From the NCBI GenBank assembly GCA_020831885.1, contig JAFIFU010000012.1, forward strand, positions 1 through 64,000: a DNA stretch of 64,000 nt. Reading direction: 5' to 3'. How positions within the stretch are numbered: position 1 is the first letter of the stretch; every line of letters begins with the position of its first letter. The DNA comes from Ectothiorhodospiraceae bacterium. GTDB taxonomy: Bacteria; Pseudomonadota; Gammaproteobacteria; Nitrococcales; Aquisalimonadaceae. The notes under the pieces were generated by a model. It saw only the letters and a list, made by a program, of their open reading frames with translations. It did no database searches and had not been told where the DNA came from. This document shows positions 20,882 through 31,498 of this stretch, one piece after another. A program made the position numbers and the translations under genes.

Positions 20882-21967
20882 TCAGAGCACCGCCCGTGGA
20901 TACGACCCCAGGATTCGGAACAGGGACGTCTGTTCCCGCATCTCGGCCAGCGCCTGCTGCACGTTCTCGTCGTCCACATGACCGACGAAATCGATGAAGA
21001 ATGCGTATTCCCACACGCCCTGCCGGGACGGCCGCGCATCCAGCCGGGTCATGTTGATCCCGTGACGCCCCAGGGGCTCCAGCAGGCGGCACAGCCCACC
21101 GGGCTGATCCGTCCGCGAAACCACCAGCGAGGTCTTGTCGTCGCCGGTGGCCGGCGGGGACTGCCGTCCGATCACCAGAAACCGGGTGGTGTTGCCGCTG
21201 ACGTCCTCGATGCTTTCCGCCAGGCAGGGCAGCGCATAGAGCTCCGCCGCCGCCTCGGATGCAATGGCCGCACTGCCCTCCTCGGAGGATGCCAGTCGCG
21301 CCGCCTCCGCGGTGCTGCTGACGGTCACCCGTTCCGCCCGTGGCAGGTTCTGATCCAGCCAGGCCCGGCACTGCGCCAGCCCCTGGGGATGGGAGTAGAC
21401 GCGCTTGACCGCGTCCAGCGACGCCTCCCGGCTCATCAGATGCTGCTGGATACGCAGTTCAACCTCACCGACGATCTGCAACGGAGAGCTCAGGAAACAG
21501 TCCAGAGTGTGATTCACCACGCCTTCGGTGGAGTTCTCCACGGGAACCACGCCGTAGTGCAGGCCACCGGATTCCACCTCGCGGAAAATGGCTTCGATGG
21601 AGCTCAGGGGCTGCAACTGCACGTCATGGCCGAACTGCTTGATGGCGGCGGCCTGGGTGAACGTTCCCTCCGGCCCCAGGTAACCCACCTTCAGCGGCAG
21701 TTGCAGCGCCAGGCACGCGGACATGATCTCGCGGAAAAAACGCGCGACGGTCTCGTCGGACAGGGGGCCGGAATTCTGCTCCTGAACCCGTCGCAGGATG
21801 GCGTGCTCACGCTCGGGGCGGTAGAAATCCCCCGTCTCCCCGGCCTCGCGCTTGATGCGGGCCACTTCCTTGGCCAGGCGACCGCGCTCGCTCAGCAGAC
21901 GCAGGATCTCGTCATCGATGGCGTCGATTCTGCTCCGTACGCCCTTGAGCTTTTCTGCATCGGACAT
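20882..21967 (-). CDS. pheA: bifunctional chorismate mutase/prephenate dehydratase (P-protein)
   Basis: 361 residues. An AroQ chorismate mutase domain (about 1-90, RSRIDAIDDEILRLLSERG and HAILRRV) is joined to prephenate dehydratase (about 94-270, VGYLGPEGTFTQAAA, VPVENSTEGVV, NTTRFLVIG) and a C-terminal ACT domain (about 280-355, RTDQPGGLCRLLEPL) that senses phenylalanine. The start at MSDAEKLKG was chosen because it matches the family and follows the serA stop by 19 bases. An upstream in-frame ATG would overlap serA. Confidence 0.96.
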   Translation of the reverse strand: MSDAEKLKGVRSRIDAIDDEILRLLSERGRLAKEVARIKREAGETGDFYRPEREHAILRRVQEQNSGPLSDETVARFFREIMSACLALQLPLKVGYLGPEGTFTQAAAIKQFGHDVQLQPLSSIEAIFREVESGGLHYGVVPVENSTEGVVNHTLDCFLSSPLQIVGEVELRIQQHLMSREASLDAVKRVYSHPQGLAQCRAWLDQNLPRAERVTVSSTAEAARLASSEEGSAAIASEAAAELYALPCLAESIEDVSGNTTRFLVIGRQSPPATGDDKTSLVVSRTDQPGGLCRLLEPLGRHGINMTRLDARPSRQGVWEYAFFIDFVGHVDDENVQQALAEMREQTSLFRILGSYPRAVL

Positions 21968-21986
21968 CTTGGCCAACCCCGTGACT

Positions 21987-23162
21987 TCAGTCCTGCCCCA
22001 GCACCCGGACTCCCAGCACCCCCTGGATGCGACGGATGGCGTCCACCACCGATTCGTGGATCCGGCCTTCCACATCCACCAGGGTGTAAGCCAGATCCCC
22101 GCGGGACTTGTTGTACATATCGTCGATGTTCAGCCCGGCGTCCGCCAGCGCCGTGGAAATCTGCCCCAGCATGTTGGGTACATTGGCGTTCACCACGGTC
22201 AGCCGGTCGCCCTTGTCGCTGCGGGGCATGATCATTTCAGGAAAATTCACGGAGTTGCGCACGTTGCCGTTCACCAGGTAATCACGCACCTGATCGGCCA
22301 CCATCACCGCACAGTTCTCCTCCGCCTCCCGGGTGGACGCGCCCAGATGGGGTAGCGTGATGCAGCGCGGATGGTCCTTGGTGAGGCTGGACGGAAAATC
22401 GTTCACGTAGGCGCTCAGATGCCCTTCTTCCAGGGCGTGCACCACCGCCGCGTCATCCACGATACCCTCGCGGGCAAAGTTCAGGATGACCCCGCCCTCC
22501 GGCATCATGCGGATGCGGTCGGCATTGATCAGGTTGCGGGTGTGTTCGTTGGCCGGCACATGCACGGTGATGAAATCCGATCGGCTGACCACATCATCCA
22601 CACTATGGGCCTGCATCACGCCGCGATCGAGCTCCCAGGCCCGGCTCACGGTGATGCCGGGATCAAAGCCCACCACATTCATACCCAGGGCGCGCGCCGC
22701 ATTGGCTACCTGCACACCGATGGCGCCCAGCCCCACCACACCCAGCGTGCGGCCGGGCAATTCGAAGCCCACGAACTGCTTTTTGCCGGCTTCCACCTGC
22801 TGGTGGATGGCCGCATCGTCACCTTCCAGACCACGGGCATAGGACCACCCCTGGCAGATGTTGCGGGCGGCCAGAAACAGGCCGGCCAGCACCAGCTCCT
22901 TGACCGCGTTGGCGTTCGCGCCGGGTGCGTTGAACACGGCCACGCCACGTTTGCTCATGGCCTCCACGGGAATGTTGTTCACGCCGGCCCCGGCGCGGCC
23001 GATGGCTTTCACCGTGTCCGGGATCTCCATATCGTGCATCTTGTACGAGCGGACCAGGATGGCGTCGGGATGTCCGATCTCGGAGGCGATCTCGAAGTGT
23101 TCCCGTGGCAGCCGTTCCAGGCCTTTTACCGAAATGTTGTTCAGGGTCAGAATCTTGTACAC
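21987..23162 (-). CDS. serA: D-3-phosphoglycerate dehydrogenase
   Basis: 391 residues, first step of serine synthesis. The NAD domain has VVGLGAIGVQVANAAR, the catalytic Arg and Glu regions (NFAREGIVDD) and the His in TLPHLGAST. A C-terminal ACT domain (about 318-391, VNANVPNMLGQISTALADAGLNID) suggests serine feedback. Its place between serC and pheA is notable, because the standard arrangement is serC-pheA. Confidence 0.95.
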   Translation of the reverse strand: MYKILTLNNISVKGLERLPREHFEIASEIGHPDAILVRSYKMHDMEIPDTVKAIGRAGAGVNNIPVEAMSKRGVAVFNAPGANANAVKELVLAGLFLAARNICQGWSYARGLEGDDAAIHQQVEAGKKQFVGFELPGRTLGVVGLGAIGVQVANAARALGMNVVGFDPGITVSRAWELDRGVMQAHSVDDVVSRSDFITVHVPANEHTRNLINADRIRMMPEGGVILNFAREGIVDDAAVVHALEEGHLSAYVNDFPSSLTKDHPRCITLPHLGASTREAEENCAVMVADQVRDYLVNGNVRNSVNFPEMIMPRSDKGDRLTVVNANVPNMLGQISTALADAGLNIDDMYNKSRGDLAYTLVDVEGRIHESVVDAIRRIQGVLGVRVLGQD

Positions 23163-23223
23163 GTCAGACTCCTGCGGTTGCGGGGACCGGGGCGCTGGGC
23201 GCGCCCCGACGGCGGTTCCGGCT

Positions 23224-24300
23224 TCAGCCGTGGCGGCGCTCGAATTCGGCCATGAACTCCACCAGGCGGTCGACGCCGGCCTCCGGCATGGCGTTATAGA
23301 TGCTCGCTCGCATTCCGCCCACGCTCCGGTGCCCCTTCAGCGTGGTGAGGCCCACCTCGGCCGCCTGCTTGAGGAAGCTGTCGTTGAGCGCATCGTCCGC
23401 CAGCACGAAGGGGACGTTCATCCAGGAGCGGCAATCCGGATCCACCGGATTGCTGTAGAAATCCGAACCGTCGATGGCCCCGTAGAGCTTTTCCGCCTTG
23501 CGCCGGTTGCGCTCGGCCATGGCTTCCAGGCCGCCCTGTTCCTGGATCCACCTGAACACCAGCCCGGCGATGTACCACGCGTAGGTGGGCGGCGTGTTCA
23601 GCATGGAGTCGCCCTCCGCCTGGGCCTTGTAGTCCCAGACCGAAGGGGTACCCGGTAGCGTCTCGCCCAGCAGATCCTCGCGCACGATCACCAGCGTGAT
23701 GCCGGCCGGCCCGATGTTCTTCTGGGCGCCGGCGTAGATCAGCCCGAACCGGGTGACATCCACCGGCCGCGAGAGGATCGTGGAGGACATATCCGCCACC
23801 AAGGGTGCGTCCACCTCCGGAACCCAGTGGAACTCCACGCCGGAGATGGTCTCGTTAGGCGTGTAGTGCACATAGGCGGCATCATCACTGAGCTGCCAGG
23901 TATTCCGCGGCGGGATGGTCAGCACATCCCCCGGGCTGGCGGCGGCCACGTTCACCTCGCAGTAGGTCTTCGCCTCCTTGATCGCCTTCTTCGACCAGGA
24001 ACCGGTGCTGATATAGTCGGCGCGCTTGCGCCCCCGCAGCAGGTTCATGGGGATGGCGGCGAACTGCCCGGTGGCGCCGCCCTGCAGGAACAGCACCTTA
24101 TAGTTTTCCGGGATGTTCATCAGCGCACGCAGCGTCTGCTCGGCCTCGGCGGCGATGGACACGAACTCTTTGCCGCGATGGCTCATTTCCATCACCGACA
24201 TGCCGGAACCGCGCCAATCCAGCATGTCTTCAGCCGCCTGACGCAGTACCGGTTCCGGCAGCATGGCCGGCCCGGCGCTGAAGTTGTAAACACGTGACAT
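23224..24300 (-). CDS. serC: phosphoserine aminotransferase
   Basis: 358-residue PLP enzyme converting 3-phosphohydroxypyruvate to phosphoserine. It starts with the canonical [15 protein letters not shown], has the Schiff-base lysine in [14 protein letters not shown] and the C-terminal [23 protein letters not shown] lies 8 bases upstream of the ATG at 24300, which rules out the longer in-frame start. Together with serA downstream it gives two of the three serine biosynthetic enzymes. Confidence 0.97.
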   Translation of the reverse strand: MSRVYNFSAGPAMLPEPVLRQAAEDMLDWRGSGMSVMEMSHRGKEFVSIAAEAEQTLRALMNIPENYKVLFLQGGATGQFAAIPMNLLRGRKRADYISTGSWSKKAIKEAKTYCEVNVAAASPGDVLTIPPRNTWQLSDDAAYVHYTPNETISGVEFHWVPEVDAPLVADMSSTILSRPVDVTRFGLIYAGAQKNIGPAGITLVIVREDLLGETLPGTPSVWDYKAQAEGDSMLNTPPTYAWYIAGLVFRWIQEQGGLEAMAERNRRKAEKLYGAIDGSDFYSNPVDPDCRSWMNVPFVLADDALNDSFLKQAAEVGLTTLKGHRSVGGMRASIYNAMPEAGVDRLVEFMAEFERRHG

Positions 24301-24350
24301 GCGTAATGCCTCCTCAAGATGCCAAGAATTCGGCTTGCGGGGGCGGCGCG

Positions 24351-26945
24351 TCAATCCTCGGTGGGCGCCTCGTCAGCGTCAGCCGATTCATCCGCGCCAG
24401 GCTCGTCCCCATCCTCGTCGTCCAGTCGCTCCAGCCGTTCCAGCCCCACCAGGGTCTCGCCCCGGTCAAGGGAGATCAGCTTCACACCCTGGGTATTGCG
24501 GCTCATGCGGGAGATGCCGTCCACCGGCGTCCGGACCAGCGTGCCCTTGCGGGTGATCAGCATGATCTCGTCGTTCTCCACCACCTGGACGGCACCCACC
24601 ACCCCGCCGTTGCGCTCGCCGGTGCGAATGGAGATCACGCCCATTCCGCCGCGGCCGCGCAGCGGGTAATCCTCCAGCGGGGTGCGTTTGCCATAGCCGT
24701 TTCCGGTGGCGGTCAGGATATCGCCTTCACCCAGGATCAGCAGGGCGATCACCTCCTGGTCGTCTTCCAGACGCATGCCCCGCACCCCGGCGGCGGTCCG
24801 CCCCATGGCACGCACTTCATCCTCCCGGAAGCGAATGGCCTTGCCCGCATTGCTCAGCAGCATCACGTGGCGCTGCCCATCGGTGATGCCGACATTCACC
24901 AGCCAGTCGTCGTCGCGGAGGTCGACGGCAATGATCCCGGTGGACCGGGGCCGCGAGAAATGGGACAGCGGCGTCTTCTTCACCGTCCCCTTGCGGGTGG
25001 CGAAGAACACGAAGTGGTCCTCGTCGAACTCGCGCACCGGAAGCACGGCGTTGATCCGCTCGTCCGCCTCCAGCGGCAGCAGATTGACGATGGGCTTGCC
25101 GCGGGACGCACGGCTTCCCTGGGGAAGCTCGTAGACCTTGAGCCAGTAGCACTTGCCGCTGCTGGAGAAACACAACAGCGTGTCATGGGTATTCGCCACC
25201 CAGAGCTGGTCCACGAAATCCTCGTCCTTCATCGCCGTGGCACTCTTGCCCCGTCCGCCCCGGCGCTGTGCGCGGTAGGTGTCCAGGGCCTGGTACTTGG
25301 CGTAGCCATGATGGGACAGCGTCACCACCACGTCTTCCGGCGTGATCAGATCCTCCATGGTGAGATCCAGGTGGTTGGCCAGGATCTCCGTGCGGCGATC
25401 ATCACCGTACTGTTCCTTGATGGCCAGCAGTTCCTCGCGGATGACCTCCATCAGGCGGTCGGTGCTGTCCAGGATCTCGATCAGATCGGCAATGCGGTCC
25501 AGCAGCCCCCGGAACTCGTCCAGGATCTTGTCCTGCTCCAGACCGGTGAGCCGATGCAGACGCAGGTCCAGAATGGATTGGGCCTGGGTCTCGGTCAGGC
25601 GATAGCCGCCTTCCACCAACCCGTACGCGCGGTCCAGCCCCTCGGGGCGGGAGGCATCGGCGCCGGCACGGTCCAGCATGTCCACCACCATGCCGGGCTG
25701 CCACAGACGCTCTATCAGTCCCTGCTTCGCCTCCGCCGGGCTGGGAGAGGCCTTGATCAACGCAATGACCGGGTCGATGTTCGCCAGTGCCACGGCCAGG
25801 CCTTCCAGCACGTGGGCCCGCTCACGGGCCTTGCGCAGGTCGTAAATCGTACGGCGGGTGACCACTTCGCGCCGATGGCGCAGGAACGCATCCAGGATGT
25901 CCCGCAGGTTCAGCAGTCGGGGCTGACCGTCCACCAGGGCCACCATATTGATGCCGAACACCGTCTGCAGTTGGGTGTGCTGGAACAGATTGTTCAGCAC
26001 CACCTCGGCCACCTCGCCGCGACGCAGCTCGATGACCATGCGCATGCCATCCTTGTCCGACTCGTCGCGCAGCTCGGTGATGCCCTCGATGCGCTTTTCC
26101 TTCACCAGCTCGGCGATCTTCTCCAGCAGCCGTGCCTTGTTCACCTGGTAGGGCAGTTCGGTGACAACGATGGTCTGCTTGCCGGACTTCGGATCCTCCT
26201 CGATCTCGGTCCGGGCCCGCATGATCAGCCGGCCACGGCCGGTCCGGTATGCCTCGTGCACCCCGGCGGTGCCGTTGATGATGCCGGCGGTGGGCAGATC
26301 CGGCCCCGGAATGTAGCGGATCAGATCATCGACGCTGAGATCGTCGTCATCGATCAGGGCGATGCAGGCATCCACCACCTCACGCAGGTTATGGGGCGGA
26401 ATATTGGTGGCCATGCCCACGGCAATGCCGGAACCACCATTGACCAGCAGGTTCGGCACCTTGGTCGGCAGTACCACCGGTTCCTGCTCGGAGCCATCGT
26501 AGTTGTCCCCGACGTCCACCGTTTCCTTGTCGATATCCGCCAGCAGCTCGTGGGCGATCCGCGCCATGCGCACTTCGGTGTAACGCATGGCGGCCGGGGA
26601 ATCACCGTCCACGGAGCCGAAGTTACCCTGCCCGTCCACCAGCACGTAACGCATGGAGAAGGGCTGGGCCATGCGCACGATGGTGTCGTATACGGCGGAG
26701 TCGCCGTGGGGATGATACTTACCGATCACATCGCCCACGACGCGGGCGGATTTCTTGTAAGGCTTGTTCCAGTCGTTGCCCAGCTCCCGCATGGCGTGGA
26801 GCACGCGACGGTGTACGGGCTTGAGCCCGTCCCGCACATCCGGGAGCGCCCGACCCACGATCACGCTCATGGCGTAATCGAGGTAGGACTGCTTCATCTC
26901 GTCTTCCAGATTGACCGGCAGTATCTCTTTCGCGACGTTCGCCAT
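24351..26945 (-). CDS. gyrA: DNA gyrase subunit A
   Basis: 864 residues. The cleavage-religation subunit has active-site Tyr122 (AAMRYTEVR) and quinolone-region residues Ser83 and Asp87 ([14 protein letters not shown]), i.e. the sensitive wild-type form. The C-terminal beta-pinwheel carries the GyrA box QRRGGRGK that wraps DNA, and the protein ends in an acidic tail ([12 protein letters not shown]). It is the first gene of the series, with 50 bases to serC. Confidence 0.98.
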   Translation of the reverse strand: MANVAKEILPVNLEDEMKQSYLDYAMSVIVGRALPDVRDGLKPVHRRVLHAMRELGNDWNKPYKKSARVVGDVIGKYHPHGDSAVYDTIVRMAQPFSMRYVLVDGQGNFGSVDGDSPAAMRYTEVRMARIAHELLADIDKETVDVGDNYDGSEQEPVVLPTKVPNLLVNGGSGIAVGMATNIPPHNLREVVDACIALIDDDDLSVDDLIRYIPGPDLPTAGIINGTAGVHEAYRTGRGRLIMRARTEIEEDPKSGKQTIVVTELPYQVNKARLLEKIAELVKEKRIEGITELRDESDKDGMRMVIELRRGEVAEVVLNNLFQHTQLQTVFGINMVALVDGQPRLLNLRDILDAFLRHRREVVTRRTIYDLRKARERAHVLEGLAVALANIDPVIALIKASPSPAEAKQGLIERLWQPGMVVDMLDRAGADASRPEGLDRAYGLVEGGYRLTETQAQSILDLRLHRLTGLEQDKILDEFRGLLDRIADLIEILDSTDRLMEVIREELLAIKEQYGDDRRTEILANHLDLTMEDLITPEDVVVTLSHHGYAKYQALDTYRAQRRGGRGKSATAMKDEDFVDQLWVANTHDTLLCFSSSGKCYWLKVYELPQGSRASRGKPIVNLLPLEADERINAVLPVREFDEDHFVFFATRKGTVKKTPLSHFSRPRSTGIIAVDLRDDDWLVNVGITDGQRHVMLLSNAGKAIRFREDEVRAMGRTAAGVRGMRLEDDQEVIALLILGEGDILTATGNGYGKRTPLEDYPLRGRGGMGVISIRTGERNGGVVGAVQVVENDEIMLITRKGTLVRTPVDGISRMSRNTQGVKLISLDRGETLVGLERLERLDDEDGDEPGADESADADEAPTED

Positions 26946-27097
26946 CGACGCTCTCTGTTTTGCTCAGATTCGACCTTGGTGCTGCCGCCGGACGGCGCAA
27001 CAGGACCTGGGGAAACGCTGGATCATATCACACGGCCGACCGCTGCGGGCATGCCGCCGACAGCGGCCGGACGCTGCCGGCGGCGGCTGGTGCCGGC

Positions 27098-27685
27098 TCA
27101 GTCCTTGCGGTAGGCGCGCTGCACCAGCACCGGTTCCCGCGGGACGTCCTGATGCCCCCGATGGGTGCCGGTGGGCACCTGGGCGATCCCATCCACCACA
27201 TCCATGCCGTCCACCACTCTGGCGAAGACCGCATAGCCGAAATCACGGGTGCCATGGTCCAGGAACGCGTTGTCGTTCAGATTGATGAAGAACTGGGACG
27301 TGGCGCTGTGGATCTGCTGGGTACGCGCCATGGACAGCGTCCCCCGCTCATTCTTCAGTCCGTTATCCGCCTCGTTCCGGATCGGGTCATGGGTGGGCTT
27401 CTGGTTCATATCGGCGTCAAAACCGCCGCCCTGAATGACGAAACCCGGAATGACCCGGTGAAATACGGTGCCATCATAGAAGCCGTCATCCACATACCTG
27501 AGGAAATTCTCGACGGTGACCGGCGCATCCTCCGGATAGAGTTCCAGCGTGATGTCGCCATGACTGGTTTCGAAGACCACCATGGGGGTTTCTCCCTGTT
27601 TAGCCTGGTCCGTGGCATGGACCGTGGAAATGCCGGCGATCAGCAGGATCGCCACCAGCAGTGGGAACACTCGTTTCATTGGCAT
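27098..27685 (-). CDS. ppiA: periplasmic peptidyl-prolyl cis-trans isomerase, cyclophilin type
   Basis: 195 residues with an N-terminal signal peptide ([22 protein letters not shown]) and a cyclophilin domain: [37 protein letters not shown] and [17 protein letters not shown]. Like other bacterial cyclophilins it lacks the cyclosporin-binding tryptophan. It resembles E. coli PpiA, the periplasmic form. An internal Met at residue 3 may be the true start. Confidence 0.93.
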   Translation of the reverse strand: MPMKRVFPLLVAILLIAGISTVHATDQAKQGETPMVVFETSHGDITLELYPEDAPVTVENFLRYVDDGFYDGTVFHRVIPGFVIQGGGFDADMNQKPTHDPIRNEADNGLKNERGTLSMARTQQIHSATSQFFINLNDNAFLDHGTRDFGYAVFARVVDGMDVVDGIAQVPTGTHRGHQDVPREPVLVQRAYRKD

Positions 27686-27736
27686 ATCACCCTTCCTGAC
27701 ATATTGGCCTGTCGCGGCGCCATTGCGCAGCCGTGG

Positions 27737-28087
27737 TCACTCCCCGTCGGCCTGATTCCGCCGCGGCTCCTCCGGGACCACGTGGGGCTCCATGTGCACC
27801 CTGGTCACCCGCTGACCCAGGGTGCAGACCCAGCCACTGTAGCGGCGATCACCCCGGGTGGCGAACTCGAAGGCATAGCGCCGGGCCAGGCGCAGACCGC
27901 TACCCCCCCAGACCGGCCGGGTGCTGGTGCGGACCACGCTGTCGTCCAGAAACTGCACGCCGGCCCGACGGCAGGCCTGGCGACCGGCACGGCGGGCCTG
28001 CTCAAGGGCGCGGGTAGCCTGCCACCACCAGGCGACGGCGGCCCCGATCAAGAGCACGAACCAGAGTTCCGCGGGGATTCTACTCAC
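27737..28087 (-). CDS. DUF3301-like small membrane protein
   Basis: 116 residues: an N-terminal membrane helix (ELWFVLLIGAAVAWWWQ), then a basic soluble part with GVQFLDDSVVRT, RRYAFEFATRGDRRYSGWV and GQRVTRVHMEP. This layout matches the DUF3301 family of uncharacterised gammaproteobacterial proteins. The start is GTG at 28087, overlapping the stop of the NYN gene by four bases (GTGA), so the two are probably translated together. Longer in-frame starts would lie inside the NYN gene. Function unknown. Confidence 0.75.
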   Translation of the reverse strand: MSRIPAELWFVLLIGAAVAWWWQATRALEQARRAGRQACRRAGVQFLDDSVVRTSTRPVWGGSGLRLARRYAFEFATRGDRRYSGWVCTLGQRVTRVHMEPHVVPEEPRRNQADGE

Positions 28088-28917
28088 GAGCCGGCCGATA
28101 CCACGGCAATGTTCTCCGCCTGCAGCCCGCCTTCCTTGACCGAGGACTCGGCCAGATCGAACTCGAACAGATGCCTGTGACTGGGCAACTCCGACGGCCG
28201 CACCGCGTCCGGGAGATCCCCGTCGCGGAAGAACGCCGAGGCGTAGGGGGAATCCGGGTTGCGGGTATCGGTGATCCAGAGCGTATCGCTCACCGTGCGC
28301 AGAAACCGCATGAAGCCGAAACCCTCGTTGCTGTGGTGATAGCAGATGCCCCGCACCCGGGAACCGGGCTGCCCCCACGCCGGTCGATCGCCGTTGCGCC
28401 CGGTGGGCAGCAGGTTCGGCACCAGGTAACCGGACAGGTAGACGTCCGCCTCCCGCCGCAGCTCGGCGGACACGTTGTCGAAACCCAGCACTTCCACCCG
28501 GCAGCCCTGGTTCTGCAGTGCCCGGACCACCTGCACGAAATCCCCGTCTCCGGTGGCCAGCAGCACACGCCCCAGACTCCGGGACTGGAGCAGCGCATCC
28601 ACGGCCATGTCCAGGTCGGCATTGGCCTTGGCATACGGGGTACCTTCGTCATCCCGATACCATCGGTACTTCTTGACGATGACCTTGTAGCCGAACTCGC
28701 GGATGGTGGCGAAAAAATTATTGGCCCGCTGGGCGTACTGCCGGTCCCGGCGCCCGCGCTCCTCGTCATAGGTCACGTAGGCATTGAGCCGCACCGGCTC
28801 CGCATGTCCCCGGCAGGCGTATTCCCGCAGCACGTCGTACTGCATGCCGAAGCCGCCGTTGTTCTGGATATTGGCGGCATCCACGTAGATGCCCACCGCG
28901 GTTGTGTAACCCATCAT
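28084..28917 (-). CDS. NYN/PIN-like nuclease domain fused to a cold-shock-like OB domain
   Basis: 277 residues. Residues 5-165 form a LabA-type NYN domain, with acidic active-site candidates in GIYVDAANIQNNGG, ANADLDMAVDALL, LATGDGDFVQVV and LRREADVYL. The C-terminal part (about 190-272) reads as a divergent cold-shock OB fold: RGICYHHSNEGFGFMRFL, ASAFFRDGDLP, HLFEFDLAESS and GGLQAENIAVV. NYN domains are metal-dependent ribonucleases and CSDs bind single-stranded RNA, so an RNA-cleaving role is likely but unproved. It overlaps a DUF3301-like gene. Confidence 0.82.
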   Translation of the reverse strand: MMGYTTAVGIYVDAANIQNNGGFGMQYDVLREYACRGHAEPVRLNAYVTYDEERGRRDRQYAQRANNFFATIREFGYKVIVKKYRWYRDDEGTPYAKANADLDMAVDALLQSRSLGRVLLATGDGDFVQVVRALQNQGCRVEVLGFDNVSAELRREADVYLSGYLVPNLLPTGRNGDRPAWGQPGSRVRGICYHHSNEGFGFMRFLRTVSDTLWITDTRNPDSPYASAFFRDGDLPDAVRPSELPSHRHLFEFDLAESSVKEGGLQAENIAVVSAGS

Positions 28918-28922
28918 TCCCG

Positions 28923-29978
28923 TTATCCGCCCGAACCCAACCGGGTGTCGACTGTATCACGGCCGAACAGCGCCGCCATGCGGGCGGCATCCGGCGCATG
29001 AACCACGCCCCGCTCGGTCACGAACACATCCACCAGGTGCGCCGGCGTCACATCGAACACCGGGTTCCAGCCGTCGGCGCCCGCCGCCGCCACCCGCTGG
29101 CCGCCCAGAGACAGCAACTCCGTCGCCTCCCGATGCTCAATCGGTATGGCTTCCCCGTCCCGGGTTCCCATGTCCACGGTGGAGGACGGCGCCACCACCA
29201 TGAATTTCACCCCAAGATGCCGGGCCGCCAGAGCCAGCCCATAGGTACCGATCTTGTTGGCCACATCACCGTTGGCCGTGACCCGATCCGCGCCCACGAT
29301 CACCCACTGCACCCGTCCCTGGCGCATCAGCAGGGGCGCTGCGGCATCCGCCAGCAGGGTCACCGGGATGTTGTCCTGCAACAGCTCCCAGGCGGTGAGC
29401 CGGGCCCCCTGCAGCCACGGCCGCGTCTCGTCCGCATAGACGCGTTCCAACCGGCCTTCCGCCCAGGCCTGGCGGATCACGCCCAGCGCGGTGCCGAAGC
29501 CGCCGGTGGCCAGCGAGCCGGTGTTGCAATGGGTCAGCACCCCCGCCGGCTCCTGGATCAGGGCCGCCCCCAACGCCCCCATGCGGCGATTCGCGGCCAG
29601 GTCCTCCCGGGCGATGGCGTGGGCCTCGTCAAGGAGGCGCTGCTGCGGTTCCCGCCCCAGGGAAACCGAACGCATGCGGCGCAATGCCCAGGCCAGATTC
29701 ACCGCCGTGGGGCGGGCCGCCGCCAAGGCATCCAACGCCCCCTCCCAGCCCGCGGGATCGCCGGGCAAGTGCTCCCGGGCGGCCAGAACCGCGCCATACG
29801 CCGCCGCAATGCCGATGGCCGGAGCCCCACGCACCACCATGCCCGCGATGGCCCGGGCCACATCCCCGCTGTCCCGGCACAAAACCTCGTCCTCGGCCGC
29901 CGGCAAGCGGCGTTGGTCCAGCAAATACAACCCCTCGTCGGTCCAGCGCACCGGGCGCACCGTGTCATGACCGTTCAT
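28923..29978 (-). CDS. mtnA: S-methyl-5-thioribose-1-phosphate isomerase
   Basis: 351 residues. Isomerises methylthioribose 1-phosphate to methylthioribulose 1-phosphate in methionine salvage. Family motifs present: [15 protein letters not shown], the catalytic Cys in [13 protein letters not shown] and the catalytic Asp in [26 protein letters not shown] 6-7 bases before the ATG at 29978 fixes the start. It is divergent from a gene for an MTA/SAH deaminase. No other mtn gene is in the window. Confidence 0.95.
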   Translation of the reverse strand: MNGHDTVRPVRWTDEGLYLLDQRRLPAAEDEVLCRDSGDVARAIAGMVVRGAPAIGIAAAYGAVLAAREHLPGDPAGWEGALDALAAARPTAVNLAWALRRMRSVSLGREPQQRLLDEAHAIAREDLAANRRMGALGAALIQEPAGVLTHCNTGSLATGGFGTALGVIRQAWAEGRLERVYADETRPWLQGARLTAWELLQDNIPVTLLADAAAPLLMRQGRVQWVIVGADRVTANGDVANKIGTYGLALAARHLGVKFMVVAPSSTVDMGTRDGEAIPIEHREATELLSLGGQRVAAAGADGWNPVFDVTPAHLVDVFVTERGVVHAPDAARMAALFGRDTVDTRLGSGG

Positions 29979-30093
29979 CGCAGCCTCCTCATCAGGACCG
30001 GTATTTTCGCATAGGCGACGCGGCGATGGGCACCGGGGAATCCCCGAAGCCAGGGGAACAGCGGCCGCGTTATACTGGCCGCCGGAGGTACCC

Positions 30094-31416
30094 ATGGAAC
30101 AGATTGACACCCTGATCAACGCCCGCTGGATCATCCCGGTGGAACCCCAGGGCCAGGTGCTGGAAGAACACGCCCTGGCGGTACGAGACGGCCGCATCGT
30201 GGCGCTGATCCCCCGTGAAGCGGCCGCCCGGCGCTACCGGGCGGAGCACGTCATGGACCTGGACGCCCACGCGCTGATTCCCGGGCTCGTGAATGCCCAC
30301 AGTCACGCCGCCATGAACCTCCTGCGCGGCCTGGCGGACGACCTGCCCCTGATGCGCTGGCTGGAGGAACACATCTGGCCTGCAGAGCAGCGGCACGTGG
30401 GCCCGGAATTCGTGCAGGACGGGGTCGAGGCTGCCTGCGCCGAAATGATCCGGGGCGGGATCACGGCATTTAACGACATGTACTTTTTCCCGGAAATCGC
30501 TGCCCGGGTCGCCAACCAGGTGGGCATGCGCGCCTGCCTGGGCATGATCGTCATCGATTTCCCCAGCGCCTACGGCCAGGGCCCGGACGACTACCTGGAC
30601 AAGGGGCTGGCCATGCGCGACCACTGGCGGGACAGTCCGCTGATCAGCACCGCCTTCGCGCCGCATGCACCTTACACCGTGGGGGACGAGGCATTGCGCC
30701 GGGTGGCGGTCCTGGCCGGCGAACTGGACGCACCGGTGCACATGCACGTGCACGAGACCGCCTTCGAGGTACAGCAGAGCCTGGAGAGCACCGGTCAGCG
30801 TCCGCTGGCCCGCCTGCAGGCGGCCGGCTTGCTTGGCCCCGGCTTCATGGCGGTGCATATGACCCAGGCCAATGACCAGGACGTCGACGCGCTGGCCCGG
30901 GCCAACGCCAGCGTGATCCACTGCCCGGAATCCAACCTGAAACTGGCCAGCGGCTTCTGTCCGGTGCAGACGCTGCTGGATGCCGGCGTGAACGTCGCCC
31001 TGGGGACGGACAGTGCCGCCAGCAACAACGATCTGGACATGCTCGGGGAAATGCGGACCGCCGCCTTGCTGGCCAAAGGCGTGGCCGGTGACGCGGCCGC
31101 CCTGCCAGCGGCCACCGCACTGCGCATGGCCACCCTGAACGGCGCCCGGGCCCTGGGGCTGGCGGACATCACCGGTTCGCTGGAACCGGGCAAGTTCGCC
31201 GACCTCACCGCCGTCCGCATGACCGGCCTGGACGCGGAACCGGTGTTCAATCCCCTGTCCCACCTGGTCTATGCCGGAAACCGCAGCCAGGTCAGCGATG
31301 TCTGGGTTGCCGGACGCCAGTTGTTGCGGAACGGGGAACTGATGACCATGAACCGTGAAGCGGTACTCGGAAAACTACGGCGATGGCGGGCGATCATAGC
31401 CAGAAACGACCCCTGA
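30094..31416 (+). CDS. mtaD: TRZ/ATZ-family amidohydrolase, 5'-methylthioadenosine/S-adenosylhomocysteine deaminase
   Basis: 440-residue metal-dependent deaminase. Ligands are visible in [14 protein letters not shown] (HxH), MHVHETAFE (His and Glu) and [13 protein letters not shown] (Asp). The [10 protein letters not shown] segment is typical of MtaD-like enzymes, which turn MTA into methylthioinosine. As I recall, the P. aeruginosa homologue also lies beside mtnA, gyrA and ubiG. GGAGGTACCC precedes the ATG, and TATACT at 30071 may be the -10 box. Confidence 0.88.
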   Translation: MEQIDTLINARWIIPVEPQGQVLEEHALAVRDGRIVALIPREAAARRYRAEHVMDLDAHALIPGLVNAHSHAAMNLLRGLADDLPLMRWLEEHIWPAEQRHVGPEFVQDGVEAACAEMIRGGITAFNDMYFFPEIAARVANQVGMRACLGMIVIDFPSAYGQGPDDYLDKGLAMRDHWRDSPLISTAFAPHAPYTVGDEALRRVAVLAGELDAPVHMHVHETAFEVQQSLESTGQRPLARLQAAGLLGPGFMAVHMTQANDQDVDALARANASVIHCPESNLKLASGFCPVQTLLDAGVNVALGTDSAASNNDLDMLGEMRTAALLAKGVAGDAAALPAATALRMATLNGARALGLADITGSLEPGKFADLTAVRMTGLDAEPVFNPLSHLVYAGNRSQVSDVWVAGRQLLRNGELMTMNREAVLGKLRRWRAIIARNDP

Positions 31417-31498
31417 CCCGGTGCAGGGGAGTTTAAAATAATCTCCATACAGGCTACATTAACTCCATAGCCTTAGCACTTGATTTGAAAGGCCTCAG

